A DNA stretch of 64,000 nucleotides. Origin: Chitinophaga sp. CF418. GTDB lineage: Bacteria > Bacteroidota > Bacteroidia > Chitinophagales > Chitinophagaceae. The DNA is taken from positions 930,001 to 994,000 of the forward strand of contig NZ_FRCN01000001.1 of NCBI RefSeq assembly GCF_900142925.1, given 5' to 3'. Of the stretch, positions 36,082 to 44,756 are shown in pieces; position 1 is the stretch's first letter, and every line of letters starts with the position of its first letter. The notes beneath the pieces are model-generated. The model saw nothing but the letters and a program-made list of their open reading frames with translations, was not told the DNA's origin and made no database searches. The position numbers were made by a program, and so were the translations under genes.

Positions 36082-36375
36082 ATGGAACCGCTGATTCCCA
36101 TTAACATTGTGGTGGCCGACAGGTCTTACCGCATAAAGATAAAGCCGGAAGAGGAAGAGGAAGTACGCCGTACCATGAAGGAAGTGAACGAAAAGATCAT
36201 TGAATTCAAGACAGCGTACGCTGGTAAAGACCTGCAGGATTATATTGCCATGGTCCTTATCATGTACGCCACCCATCCGGTGACAAGCGGAGGGAAGATA
36301 CAGGCTGGCCTTGCGCCATTCCTGGAAGAGAAGTTACAGCACCTCGAAGCGCTGCTGGACAGCTCGCTGAAGTAA
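36082..36375 (+). CDS. zapA: Cell division protein ZapA
   Basis: 97-aa ZapA-family protein. The N-terminal beta hairpin reads IPINIVVADRSYRIKIKPEEE, the head domain contains VRRTMKEVNEKIIEFK and the C-terminal helix runs from QDYIAMVLIM to the end, the usual length for the family. Known role: tetramer that binds FtsZ and bundles filaments at the Z-ring. Located between the zapB-like gene and rny, as in many Bacteroidota. Confidence 0.88.
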   Translation: MEPLIPINIVVADRSYRIKIKPEEEEEVRRTMKEVNEKIIEFKTAYAGKDLQDYIAMVLIMYATHPVTSGGKIQAGLAPFLEEKLQHLEALLDSSLK

Positions 36376-36742
36376 CGAACCAGGATTGAAATATCAGGAC
36401 CGGGAAGAGATTAAAAAAATTTCGCTCCGGGCATTATTCCTGATCCTTCATTCCTGATTAACACAGATCTGTGACGCACTAAATATTTTGAAAAAGTAGA
36501 TTAGCAGCTAGTAACGTATTGCAATAAAATTACAACATACTACTAAGATAATCAACGCTTTATCCACTTATCAAGTACAGGGTTTTCCTGTAAGCTCCCA
36601 CACATCTGCATATCAGCTCATTATCCCGGCGTTTCGCACGTTCTTTTTTGTATTTTCGCGAATCAAGTTCTAAACCCTCTACCTTTCCACGGAATGGGAT
36701 ATGGCCAGGAATGCAACATAAATCAAGTATTAAAATTTTTGT
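36376..36742. other. 367-bp gap between zapA and rny
   Basis: No protein gene. A loose hairpin (ATCAGGA 36393-36399 with TCCTGAT 36438-36444) follows zapA. TATTTTCG at 36651-36658 resembles a Bacteroidota -7 element and could start the rny transcript about 80 nt before its ATG. I looked for a 6S-like rod here because 6S RNA sits by zapA in other bacteria, and did not find one. Confidence 0.5.
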
Positions 36743-38308
36743 ATGGAAGTTACTTTAATGTCGACAATAGCTGCAGTGGTGGCATTGATCATAGGTATTT
36801 TGTTAGGTAAGGTGATTTTTGCCAAGAACACTCAACATAAAATACAGGAGGCCGAATTACAGGCGCAGAAAATAGTATCCGAAGCACAGCTTACCGCAGA
36901 AAACCTCAAGAAGGACCGGCTGCTCGAAGCAAAAGAGAAATTCCTCCAGCTGAAAAGTGAGCACGAAAAAGAAGTTTTACAACGTAACCAGAAAATAGCA
37001 GATTCAGAGAACCGCATCAAACAGAAAGAACAGACACTGAACCAGAAGACCGAGAGTCTTCAGAAACAGATGCAGGAGAATGAGGCGATCAAGGAAAACC
37101 TCAACCGTCAGATGGAACTGGTTGCAATAAAACGTACTGAGCTCGAAAAACACCAGGAAGAACACATCCGTCGCCTCGAGAAAGTAGCGGCCCTGACTGC
37201 AGAAGAAGCCCGCCACCAACTCATCGAAAGCCTGAAAGAAGAAGCCCGCTCACAGGCGCTGGCACACATCCAGGAGATTATCGAGGATGCCAAACTGAAG
37301 GCAAACAAAGAAGCTAAAAAGATCATCATTCAGTCCATCCAGCGTACTGCCGCCGAGCAGACCATCGAGAACGCTATCACTGTGTTCAACCTGGAAAGTG
37401 ACGAGATCAAAGGTCAGATCATTGGTCGTGAGGGCCGTAATATCCGCGCTATTGAGGCCGCTACCGGTGTAGACCTGATCGTGGATGATACCCCTGAGGC
37501 TATCGTACTGTCTTCCTTCGACCCATTACGCCGTGAGATCGCCCGTTTGTCCCTGCAACGCCTGGTACAGGACGGACGTATCCACCCTGCGCGTATCGAA
37601 GAAGTGGTAGAAAAAACCAAGAAACAACTGGAAGAGCAGGTAATGGATATCGGAGAAAGAACCGTGATCGAGCTGGGTATCCATGGCTTACATAAAGAAC
37701 TGGTACGTCTGGTAGGTAAAATGCGTTTCCGTTCTTCTTACGGTCAGAACCTGCTGATGCACTCCAAAGAAACAGCTAACCTTTGCGCTGTGATGGCTGC
37801 AGAACTGGGTCTGAACCCTAAACTGGCAAAACGCGCCGGTCTGCTGCATGACATCGGTAAAGTACCTGATGAAGAAACTGAACTGAGCCACGCCCTGCTG
37901 GGTGCCAAACTGGCTGAGAAATACGGTGAACATGCTGCGGTAGTAAATGCTATCGGCGCTCACCACGATGAAATGGAAATGCAATACGTGATCTCCCCTA
38001 TCATACAGGCTTGTGACGCTATCAGCGGCGCCCGTCCTGGTGCCCGTCGTGAGATCATGCAGAGCTACCTGCAACGTATCAAAGACCTGGAAAACCTGGC
38101 CCTCGCCCATGATGGTGTGGAAAAGGCTTACGCTATCCAGGCCGGCCGCGAACTGCGCGTGATCGTTGAAAGTGATAAAGTAACCGATAATGACGCTGAC
38201 CGTCTGTCTTTCGAGATCGCTAACAAGATCCAGACTGAAATGCAGTACCCAGGTCAGATCAAAGTAACCGTGATCCGAGAAAAACGTGCTGTAAACGTAG
38301 CACGCTAA
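36743..38308 (+). CDS. rny: Ribonuclease Y
   Basis: 521-aa membrane-anchored endoribonuclease that starts mRNA decay. An N-terminal membrane helix (about 5-27, [19 protein letters not shown]) is followed by a long charged coiled coil (about 30-205), a KH RNA-binding domain ([19 protein letters not shown]) and a metal-dependent HD domain with GLLHDIGK and [10 protein letters not shown], then the conserved C-terminal [12 protein letters not shown]. The length and order are standard. It ends in a strong terminator. Confidence 0.96.
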   Translation: MEVTLMSTIAAVVALIIGILLGKVIFAKNTQHKIQEAELQAQKIVSEAQLTAENLKKDRLLEAKEKFLQLKSEHEKEVLQRNQKIADSENRIKQKEQTLNQKTESLQKQMQENEAIKENLNRQMELVAIKRTELEKHQEEHIRRLEKVAALTAEEARHQLIESLKEEARSQALAHIQEIIEDAKLKANKEAKKIIIQSIQRTAAEQTIENAITVFNLESDEIKGQIIGREGRNIRAIEAATGVDLIVDDTPEAIVLSSFDPLRREIARLSLQRLVQDGRIHPARIEEVVEKTKKQLEEQVMDIGERTVIELGIHGLHKELVRLVGKMRFRSSYGQNLLMHSKETANLCAVMAAELGLNPKLAKRAGLLHDIGKVPDEETELSHALLGAKLAEKYGEHAAVVNAIGAHHDEMEMQYVISPIIQACDAISGARPGARREIMQSYLQRIKDLENLALAHDGVEKAYAIQAGRELRVIVESDKVTDNDADRLSFEIANKIQTEMQYPGQIKVTVIREKRAVNVAR

Positions 38309-38334
38309 ACCGGCAACTGTATAACCTATTTTAG

Positions 38335-38366
38335 AAGGCGTCCTGAAAACAGGGCGCCTTTTTTAT
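38335..38366 (+). terminator. Intrinsic terminator of rny
   Basis: An 11-bp stem AAGGCGTCCTG / CAGGGCGCCTT with one T-G wobble, AAAA loop, then TTTTATTTTT, starting 26 bp after the rny stop. Confidence 0.88.
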
Positions 38367-38426
38367 TTTTAGTTTCTTACATTTAAGTTCCACGTATTCA
38401 TTTAGCTTATAAAACCGTTCTGAAAA

Positions 38427-39026
38427 ATGAAAAAACTCCTCTTGCTGGCTGCCGTCCTGTTCATGGGCAGTCCTCTCATCTTCGCACAGAAACAGTCCCT
38501 CTTCAATGGCAAAAACCTTGAAGGCTGGAAGATCTACGGCACCGAAAAATGGTACGTGGAAGACGGTACCCTGGTTTGTGAAAGCGGACCCGATAAGGAA
38601 TATGGTTACCTGGCCACCAACCAGTCGTTCAAGGACTTTGAACTGACCCTGCAATTCAAACAGGAAGCTGACGGTAACAGTGGAGTGTTCTTCCACTCTT
38701 CTATTGAAGGCACAAAGATCACCGGCTGGCAGGCGGAGGTAGCGCCAAAAGGCAAACATACCGGGGGTATATACGAATCTTACGGTCGCGGATGGCTGAT
38801 CCAGCCGGCTGCCGATAAAGAACAGTACTTAAAAGAGGGTGAATGGAACACCATGAAAGTGATCGTCAAAGGCAATAATGTCACCACCTTCCTGAATGGC
38901 CAGGAAATGATAACACTCACTGACGACAAGATCGGTGGCGCCAATGGACAGATCGCGCTTCAGATCCATTCCGGTGGAGGGATCAAAGTGAGATGGAAGA
39001 ATATTTCAGTTACCAGTCTTGACTAA
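38427..39026 (+). CDS. Secreted DUF1080 (3-keto-disaccharide hydrolase fold) protein
   Basis: 199-aa protein with a signal peptide (1-20, ending IFAQ). A single DUF1080 concanavalin-like jelly-roll domain: SLFNGKNLEGWKIYG, FELTLQFKQEADGNSGVFFHS, GGIYESYGRGW and FLNGQEMITL. Known for the family: some members cleave 3-keto-glycosides in the periplasm together with oxidoreductases; many are untested. It is alone, flanked by terminators on both sides, so it is a single-gene unit. A larger two-domain relative lies at 49.6 kb. Confidence 0.88.
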   Translation: MKKLLLLAAVLFMGSPLIFAQKQSLFNGKNLEGWKIYGTEKWYVEDGTLVCESGPDKEYGYLATNQSFKDFELTLQFKQEADGNSGVFFHSSIEGTKITGWQAEVAPKGKHTGGIYESYGRGWLIQPAADKEQYLKEGEWNTMKVIVKGNNVTTFLNGQEMITLTDDKIGGANGQIALQIHSGGGIKVRWKNISVTSLD

Positions 39027-39040
39027 ACAATAACAGACTG

Positions 39041-39086
39041 ACTGCGATGAAGCACTCTTTAGGACTGTTTCATCGCAGTTTTTATT
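39041..39086 (+). terminator. Intrinsic terminator after the DUF1080 gene
   Basis: Stem ACTGCGATGAA / TTCATCGCAGT (perfect 11 bp) with a 17-nt loop, then TTTTTATTT. It starts 14 bp after the stop codon. Confidence 0.85.
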
Positions 39087-39234
39087 TACTGCGGATGCTT
39101 GTAAACAGTCCCAGGCTTCCACCAGTAGTCATGCCCCTTCTCTACTATTTGACGAATGTCAATCCTCAATCAAGAATTAGCTATTACCTTCGCTGCTGTC
39201 TAATCGTAATTGATAATTCGTAACTGATAAAACC

Positions 39235-40047
39235 ATGCTTCAACAGCAAATAAAAGACGCAGCAGCCTTTCTGAAAGACCTCCAGCCTGCCCGTGTAGGC
39301 ATCGTACTGGGCACAGGACTTGGTCAACTGGTCAATCATATTAAAATCCAGAAAAGCATCCCTTATCACCAGATTCCCCATTTCCCGGAATCTACCGTAG
39401 AATCACACAAGGGGCAACTGATCTATGGTCATATCGGAGACACGCCTGTCATTGCCATGCAGGGCAGGTTTCATTACTACGAAGGCTATACCATGCAGCA
39501 GATTACCTTCCCCGTGCGCGTTATGAAAGCCCTGGGTATTCAGTACCTCCTGCTCAGTAATGCTGCCGGTGGTATCAATAAAGCTTATTCTAAAGGCGAT
39601 ATGGTGCTCCTGGACGATCATATCAATCTTCAGACTGATAATCCCCTCCGTGGACTCAACTCACCTGATTTCGGCCCCCGTTTCCCTGATATGAGCCGTC
39701 CTTACGATCAGGCGCTGGGTGAAGCATTATTAACCGCAGCATCCTCCCTGGGACATAAAATGCATACCAATGGGGTATACGCCGCCGTTACAGGCCCTAA
39801 TCTTGAAACGAGGGCAGAATACCGCTACCTGCGTACTATTGGTGCTGACATTGTTGGAATGAGTACTGTGCCGGAAGTGATCGTAGCTAACCAATTGCAA
39901 TTGCCCTGTGCAACAGTTTCTGTAATCACAGATGAATGCGATCCTGACAACCTGCACCCGGTGTCTATAGAAGAGATCATCGCCGTAGCGGGTACTGCGG
40001 ATAAAAAGCTGAGTGAGATCTTTGCAGCGGTTATAAGCAAGTTATAA
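39235..40047 (+). CDS. Purine nucleoside phosphorylase (trimeric, PNP/MTAP class)
   Basis: 270-aa enzyme that splits inosine or guanosine with phosphate to base and ribose-1-phosphate for purine salvage. Motifs: phosphate-binding GIVLGTGLG, QGRFHYYEGY, LLLSNAAGGIN and the substrate loop TGPNLETRAEYR, with GADIVGMSTVPEVI following, typical of the mammalian-like trimeric class (punA type) and not the hexameric DeoD class. Substrate-specifying residues were not assigned (Asn versus Asp for guanine). Followed by a terminator; a single-gene unit. Confidence 0.93.
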   Translation: MLQQQIKDAAAFLKDLQPARVGIVLGTGLGQLVNHIKIQKSIPYHQIPHFPESTVESHKGQLIYGHIGDTPVIAMQGRFHYYEGYTMQQITFPVRVMKALGIQYLLLSNAAGGINKAYSKGDMVLLDDHINLQTDNPLRGLNSPDFGPRFPDMSRPYDQALGEALLTAASSLGHKMHTNGVYAAVTGPNLETRAEYRYLRTIGADIVGMSTVPEVIVANQLQLPCATVSVITDECDPDNLHPVSIEEIIAVAGTADKKLSEIFAAVISKL

Positions 40048-40071
40048 GCGTTGTTGTTGTAGATAGTAACG

Positions 40072-40110
40072 AGCCCCTCACAGTTGTTCAAACTATGAGG
40101 GGCTTTGTTT
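40072..40110 (+). terminator. Intrinsic terminator of the phosphorylase gene
   Basis: Perfect 9-bp stem AGCCCCTCA / TGAGGGGCT then TTGTTT, 25 bp after the stop. Confidence 0.82.
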
Positions 40111-40222
40111 ATCCCATATAATTATGTTGTTATTAGTGCCGCTATCGATAACTATACTGACTTACTTCAAACGACCACCCCGGTGAGGACACCATAAGCG
40201 GAATGACTTCTCAGGACATGTA

Positions 40223-40270
40223 ATAAAAAAAGCCGGTCATTGCGTAATAGCAATGACCGGCTTTAAATAT
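40223..40270 (-). terminator. Intrinsic terminator of scpB
   Basis: Perfect 15-bp stem AAAGCCGGTCATTGC / GCAATGACCGGCTTT with a 6-nt loop. On the minus strand it is followed by TTTTATTAC and begins 14 bp past the scpB stop; the plus strand has a weaker tail. Confidence 0.85.
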
Positions 40271-40278
40271 CTGCAGAT

Positions 40279-41619
40279 TTACTTTTTGTCGTCGTCGTCA
40301 TCCTCGTCGTCATCACCCTCGTCTTCGAAGTCTTCTTCTTTATAAAAGCCCTCATCATCTACATCTTCTTCTTTACCATCAGCATCTTCGTCATCATCTA
40401 AATCAGGATCCTCTTCCTCATCTTCCTCATCTTCCTCATCGAAGTCGTCGTCTTCCTCATCTTCATCACTGTCATTCTCATCGTCATCATCTTCGCCCTC
40501 TCCATCCTCGTCATCATCATCGAGATCTTCATCCTCATCCAGTTCATCTTCATCGCCGTCCTCATCGTCCTCATCATCCTCGTCTTCTTCATCCTCGTCT
40601 TCTTCATCTTCCTCATCGTCATCCTTAGGCCCCAGGTCTGCAGCTGCTTCCAGGAAAGCGGCTATATCATCGTCTGTCGCCACTACATTATCGCCATCAG
40701 CAACAGGGACATCTTCTTCATCAGTAGTATTATTCAAAGAGGCATCATCAGTATCCCCGTCTTCCACAGCCTCCGGAGTCTCCTCATCCACTACAGGAAT
40801 ATCTTCAACTACCGCAGGTAGGATTCCTTTGGCAGATAGGTCTTCCTCCTCAGCATCTTCCAGATCTTTCACCGGAATATCTTCATCCACTACCGGAATT
40901 TCCTCAGTCAAATCTGCATGGTGCCCATTGAGTCCGGCGTTAGCGTCGTCATTGTGTATAAGGTCACGTTCAACAAGTTCTCCAGTTTCAGATACCACCA
41001 TATTCAGGCCATCGTCATCCGGAGATTCGGTATTACCATCCAGGCCCACAAGAGTAGGCTGAATACCTTCATCTTCAAATACTTCTTTCAGTTTCGGCAG
41101 GTCTTTAGGAGAGTTCAGACCGAAATAGTCCATGAAGGCCTTGGAGGTAGAATATAAAAGTGGTTTACCGGGCAGGGTTTCACTACGACCGGAGATCACA
41201 ATCAATTCTTTTTCAAGGAGTTTCTGGATAGAGTAATCAGTACTTACGCCACGGATATGTTCTATTTCACCTTTGGAGATCGGCTGTTTGTAAGCAACGA
41301 TCGCCAGGGTTTCCAGTGCCGCCGTAGAGAGGCGTTTCAGGAACTTCTCCCCATTCAGTTGTGCAACGGTCTGGTAATATTCTTTCTTCGTCAGGAACTG
41401 GTAGCCCCCACCGCTTTCCCTTACCTCGAAAGGATAGAATTCAGAGCTGTATTTCTCCTTGATGGCATCCAGTGCCGTCTCCACCTGTTCCAGTGAGGCA
41501 CGGTCTTCCAGGAAAGCCAGCGCATTGTTCAACAGATCGAGTATTTCCAGCAGCGGCAAAGGCCTGTCTGCGGCAAATATCAATGATTCTATGTGCGGTA
41601 TGATTTGTGAAAGTTCCAT
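40279..41619 (-). CDS. scpB: Segregation and condensation protein ScpB with long acidic tail
   Basis: 446 aa, of which residues 1 to about 183 are a normal ScpB (two winged-helix domains; YQFLTKKEYYQTVAQLNG, LSTAALETLAIVAYKQPISKGEIEHIRG, LLEKELIVISGR). Known role: ScpB dimer links ScpA/kleisin to SMC for chromosome segregation. Residues 184-446 are an unrelated acidic extension: first a stretch with repeated DIPVVDE-type motifs (about 235-300), then from about 330 a run that is almost all Asp and Glu. Usual ScpB length is 170-210 residues. The DNA of the tail is a TCATC/TCTTC-type repeat. The tail is in frame with a stop and continuous, so it is part of the gene. Confidence 0.92.
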   Translation of the reverse strand: MELSQIIPHIESLIFAADRPLPLLEILDLLNNALAFLEDRASLEQVETALDAIKEKYSSEFYPFEVRESGGGYQFLTKKEYYQTVAQLNGEKFLKRLSTAALETLAIVAYKQPISKGEIEHIRGVSTDYSIQKLLEKELIVISGRSETLPGKPLLYSTSKAFMDYFGLNSPKDLPKLKEVFEDEGIQPTLVGLDGNTESPDDDGLNMVVSETGELVERDLIHNDDANAGLNGHHADLTEEIPVVDEDIPVKDLEDAEEEDLSAKGILPAVVEDIPVVDEETPEAVEDGDTDDASLNNTTDEEDVPVADGDNVVATDDDIAAFLEAAADLGPKDDDEEDEEDEDEEDEDDEDDEDGDEDELDEDEDLDDDDEDGEGEDDDDENDSDEDEEDDDFDEEDEEDEEEDPDLDDDEDADGKEEDVDDEGFYKEEDFEDEGDDDEDDDDDKK

Positions 41620-41674
41620 TATCCGGTTTTTCAGTATTCAGGTGCGGAAAGGCGAAAGCCACGACCACATCTGT

Positions 41675-41713
41675 AAAAGAAAAAAGTCAAAGGCCGAAAA
41701 TACAGCCTTTGAC
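41675..41713 (-). terminator. Intrinsic terminator of atpG
   Basis: On the minus strand, perfect stem GTCAAAGGC / GCCTTTGAC with a 10-nt loop, followed by TTTTTTCTTTT, 58 bp past the atpG stop. Confidence 0.88.
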
Positions 41714-41770
41714 CCTTATGAAGAAATCAAAATATCCTGATGTTAATTCGATGTGTATAAGTTGCTATGA

Positions 41771-42655
41771 TCAACCTTCCAGCGCTGCTGCACCACTCAC
41801 GATCTCAGTCAGTTCGGTTGTAATGGCTGCCTGACGTGCACGGTTGTAAGAGATCTTATAACTACGCAGCAGTTCGTTCGCATTTTCAGTCGCCTTATCC
41901 ATCGCAGTCATACGGGCGCCATGTTCAGAAGCATTGGCATCCAGCATTGCCTTGTACAGCTGGGTATTCAGGATCTTCGGCATCAGTTCGGCGATCAGGG
42001 CTTTCTTCTCTGGTTCGAAGATGAAATCAGCACGACCGGCGCTCTGATCTGTATTTTCTACACGGGCTACTGGCAGGAACTGCTCAGATACGTAGCGCTG
42101 GGTAGCTGCATTCTTGAATTCACTATAGATGATCTCTACGGCATCATAATTACCTGCAACAAAGCCTTCCATTGCGAAAGCAGCCGCCTGTTTTACGTGT
42201 TCGAAATCCAGGTGAGCGAACAGGTGCCAGAAAGTATCGTTCAGTTTATAACCATTCTTTACAAAGTGCTCGTAACCCTTTTTACCGATAGGCAGTATTT
42301 CTACATGACCTTTGGCAAACTGCTCCTCGTATTTCTCACGGATCACCTGCTTGGTCAGCTTGATAAGGTTAGAGTTATAAGCTCCACATAATCCCCTGTC
42401 AGAAGTGATCACTATCAGCAGCACCTTTTCTACCTGGCGTTGAGCCGCCAGTGCCAGATCAATGCTTCCTTCACTGTTGGAAACAATGTTCTTCAACATT
42501 TCCTGCAGTTTCAGCGCATAGGGACGCATCAGCAAGATAGCATCCTGTGCACGACGCAGCTTGGCAGCACTTACCATTTTCATGGCTTTGGTGATCTGCA
42601 GGTTAGACTGTGTTGACTTTATACGGTTGCGAACTTCTTTAAGCTGACCGGACAT
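41771..42655 (-). CDS. atpG: ATP synthase gamma subunit
   Basis: 294-aa central stalk subunit of F1 ATP synthase. The N-terminal helix (SGQLKEVRNRIKSTQSNLQ, ITKAMKMVSAAKLRRAQ), the central IVITSDRGLCGAYNSNL and the C-terminal helix (YNRARQAAITTELTEIVSGAAAL) are the three conserved blocks and are intact. It is alone: the upstream gene is a WG-repeat protein 270 bp away and the downstream one is scpB, so atpA and atpD are not adjacent. A terminator closes it as a monocistronic unit. Confidence 0.95.
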   Translation of the reverse strand: MSGQLKEVRNRIKSTQSNLQITKAMKMVSAAKLRRAQDAILLMRPYALKLQEMLKNIVSNSEGSIDLALAAQRQVEKVLLIVITSDRGLCGAYNSNLIKLTKQVIREKYEEQFAKGHVEILPIGKKGYEHFVKNGYKLNDTFWHLFAHLDFEHVKQAAAFAMEGFVAGNYDAVEIIYSEFKNAATQRYVSEQFLPVARVENTDQSAGRADFIFEPEKKALIAELMPKILNTQLYKAMLDANASEHGARMTAMDKATENANELLRSYKISYNRARQAAITTELTEIVSGAAALEG

Positions 42656-42927
42656 AATGTTTTATGTATTACTTTATTTTGAATGATAATAAGGCCCCTG
42701 GGGGCTTTTCAATTTGGCTGCAAAGGTAATAAAAAACATGTCTAATTGAGCATGTGTTAGAAAACATATCGGGGCGGCGGATTTAACCGGACAAACGGTG
42801 GGACGCAACGGGGGCCACATTTAACCGCCCCGGGGTTGTCCCCCCGGGCTACAAAGCAATAGGGCTCCTAAACGGAGCCCTGGTGCTTTGTGTTGAATAT
42901 GTTGACCTCCTGGGGCCTGTCTGCAAT
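42656..42927. repeat. Gap before atpG with dispersed two-hairpin repeat
   Basis: 270 bp with several palindromes. AGGGCTCC / GGAGCCCT (42861-42881), TTTGTAGCCCGGGGGG and a CGGGG / CCCCG pair (42831-42846) on the minus strand match the 17.7-kb units, but the outer hairpin pairs as GGGCTCC/GGAGCCC instead of GGACTCC/GGAGTCC. A further stem GGGGCGG (42771-42777) / CCGCCCC (42825-42831) encloses two ATTTAACCG copies. AAGCCCCCAGGGGCCTT lies close to atpG (42693-42710), in its leader. Confidence 0.75.
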
Positions 42928-43860
42928 TTATTTATTCTGAGCGCCTTCCGCCGGTTCCTTAGGCAGCGCGGCCGCTGTTTCAGGCCAGGATTCATTACCA
43001 TCCTTATCCACATAACCAATACGGCCGTTCAGCCGGATCAACCCCCGGCCTTTGGAATAAGTGTACGCCTTATCGTATTTCTGAGGTATCACCACCTGGT
43101 TAGCCTTATTAATGAAGCCGTATTTCCCGCCGGTGGCTACAGCTACCAGGCCTTCATTGAAATTGCCTACCCAATCGTACGCCAGTGGGATCACCAACTC
43201 TCCCTTTATGTTGATAAAGCCGAATTTTTTCTCCTGCCTTACCCAGGCCATTCCGTCCCGGAAAGGACCTACCTTCTCGTAGGGAGTCATTACTACCTTA
43301 CCTTTTACCAGGTCAGCACGGCCACATTTTCCATCGATATATACCAGCATACTGCCATTTGTCACAAAACCAAGATGCTCATATTCAGGCTTTAAAACCA
43401 TTTTCCCATTGGAATTGACCACGCCGTATTTACCGTCTACAAACACGGATACATAGCCATCCCTCAGTCCGGCCACATCATCATATTTGGGAGATATCAG
43501 CTCCTTTCCCTTACTATCCAGCATACCGGTTTTACCGTTGAGCTTTACCATTGGGTAATGCCCCTCTTTCATCCAGGCAGAGTCATATTTCAGGGAAGAA
43601 GTTTTGCCATCGGCCAGCAGGAAACCGTATTTTTTATTCTTTTTCACAGCTGCCAACCCGTTATGGAAAGGCGCTATCGCATCATATACCGGTGCAATAA
43701 CCACCTTACCCGCCGTATCGGTAAATCCGTATTTGCCAGCTTTTTCAATCTTTACCAGGAGAAGGGAATCTCCCGCTGTTTTACCGGGGGAAGTTAACGA
43801 CTGGGAATAGCCCATAATAGCTGGAAACAGCAGGGACAGGAGAATAGGACTCTTTTTCAT
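42928..43860 (-). CDS. Secreted WG-repeat protein
   Basis: 310-aa protein with a signal peptide (1-21, ending GYSQS). The rest is a series of about eight WG/KWG-type repeats, each with a pattern like KYGFxxxxGKxVIxPxYD: AGKYGFTDTAGKVVIAP, GKYGVVNSNGKMVLKP, KKFGFINIKGELVIPL and GKYGFINKANQVVIPQ are visible. The tail is Ala/Pro/Glu-rich. The family forms a beta structure of unknown role in Bacteroidota envelopes. The gene stands alone and shares a repeat-bearing gap with atpG. Confidence 0.9.
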   Translation of the reverse strand: MKKSPILLSLLFPAIMGYSQSLTSPGKTAGDSLLLVKIEKAGKYGFTDTAGKVVIAPVYDAIAPFHNGLAAVKKNKKYGFLLADGKTSSLKYDSAWMKEGHYPMVKLNGKTGMLDSKGKELISPKYDDVAGLRDGYVSVFVDGKYGVVNSNGKMVLKPEYEHLGFVTNGSMLVYIDGKCGRADLVKGKVVMTPYEKVGPFRDGMAWVRQEKKFGFINIKGELVIPLAYDWVGNFNEGLVAVATGGKYGFINKANQVVIPQKYDKAYTYSKGRGLIRLNGRIGYVDKDGNESWPETAAALPKEPAEGAQNK

Positions 43861-43967
43861 AGGTAGCAGGATTATGCTACCAAAAATAGTAAAAAAAGAG
43901 GCATTTGAATATAATAAATATGTAAACTACTCACTGGCACCAGACAAACAGATCAATAATAAGATCG

Positions 43968-44549
43968 CTATAACTGGATATTTGTGCCCAGCACCTTCAG
44001 AAAAGCCGCAACCCACTGCGGATGAGCAGGCCATGCAGGGGCAGTCACCAGGTTGCCGTCTGTGACCGCTTCATCAATGTTCACGGATGCATAATTTCCG
44101 CCAGCCAGTGTAACCTCAGGCGCCACAGCAGGGTAGGCGGTCAATGTTTTGCCTCTCACTACATCTGCTGCTGTCAGAATTTGTATGCCGTGGCAGATGG
44201 CAGCAATAGGCTTGCCTGCAGCTACAAATTGTTTTACCATGTCAATCACCTTTGTATTCAGGCGCAGGTATTCCGGGGCCCTTCCTCCGGCTATCATCAA
44301 TGCATCGTAGGAGGATACCTGTACATCTGCAAAAGATGCGTTCAGCACAAAATAATGTCCCCGCTTCTCACTATAAGTCTGATCTCCCTCAAAATCGTGG
44401 ATGGCGGTAATGATCTTATCCCCCGCCGACTTATCCGGACAAACGGCATGGATAGTATGCCCGATCATCTGCATCATCTGAAAGGGTACCATTGTTTCAT
44501 AATCTTCTGCGTAATCGCCTGTAAGAAAGAGGATCTTTTGTTGTGACAT
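43968..44549 (-). CDS. DJ-1/PfpI family protein
   Basis: 193-aa class I glutamine-amidotransferase-like protein. LFLTGDYAEDYETMVPFQ begins the fold with the acidic residue of the family, the nucleophile elbow is AAICHGIQIL (Cys about 117) and MIAGGRAPEYLRL is the typical loop. Members include chaperones, glyoxalases and proteases; there is no evidence here for which. A hairpin lies downstream of it. Alone on the minus strand with about 100 bp to the WG gene. Confidence 0.88.
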   Translation of the reverse strand: MSQQKILFLTGDYAEDYETMVPFQMMQMIGHTIHAVCPDKSAGDKIITAIHDFEGDQTYSEKRGHYFVLNASFADVQVSSYDALMIAGGRAPEYLRLNTKVIDMVKQFVAAGKPIAAICHGIQILTAADVVRGKTLTAYPAVAPEVTLAGGNYASVNIDEAVTDGNLVTAPAWPAHPQWVAAFLKVLGTNIQL

Positions 44550-44617
44550 GAACTGGGGATTTTTGGGTGTCTCTAAAGTTAATGAAAAAAAGGAGGAAGT
44601 ATCAAAAGTAATGTAAA

Positions 44618-44647
44618 GAGGCTGTATCGCATTAACGATACAGCCTC
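44618..44647 (-). terminator. Hairpin terminator after the SusC/SusD operon
   Basis: Perfect 12-bp stem GAGGCTGTATCG / CGATACAGCCTC with a 6-nt loop, followed on the minus strand by TTTACATTACTTTTG, 110 bp past the SusD stop. Confidence 0.7.
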
Positions 44648-44756
44648 CACTGGATTTTCATGAGGGAAATATTGTTCGTGTACGTCCTCTCTCCTGACTA
44701 CTTAAACCAGGAATTCAGATAACTGTATACGATGAAAGAGCCTTCTTCCAGCCCGA

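Noticed and set aside
36376..36742. 6S RNA next to zapA
   Set aside because: Expected by analogy with other bacteria, but no nested rod-like pairing was found in this gap.
40398..40622. Met/Lys-rich 74-codon frame in scpB tail
   Set aside because: Out-of-frame reading of the acidic repeat DNA, low complexity, no start context.
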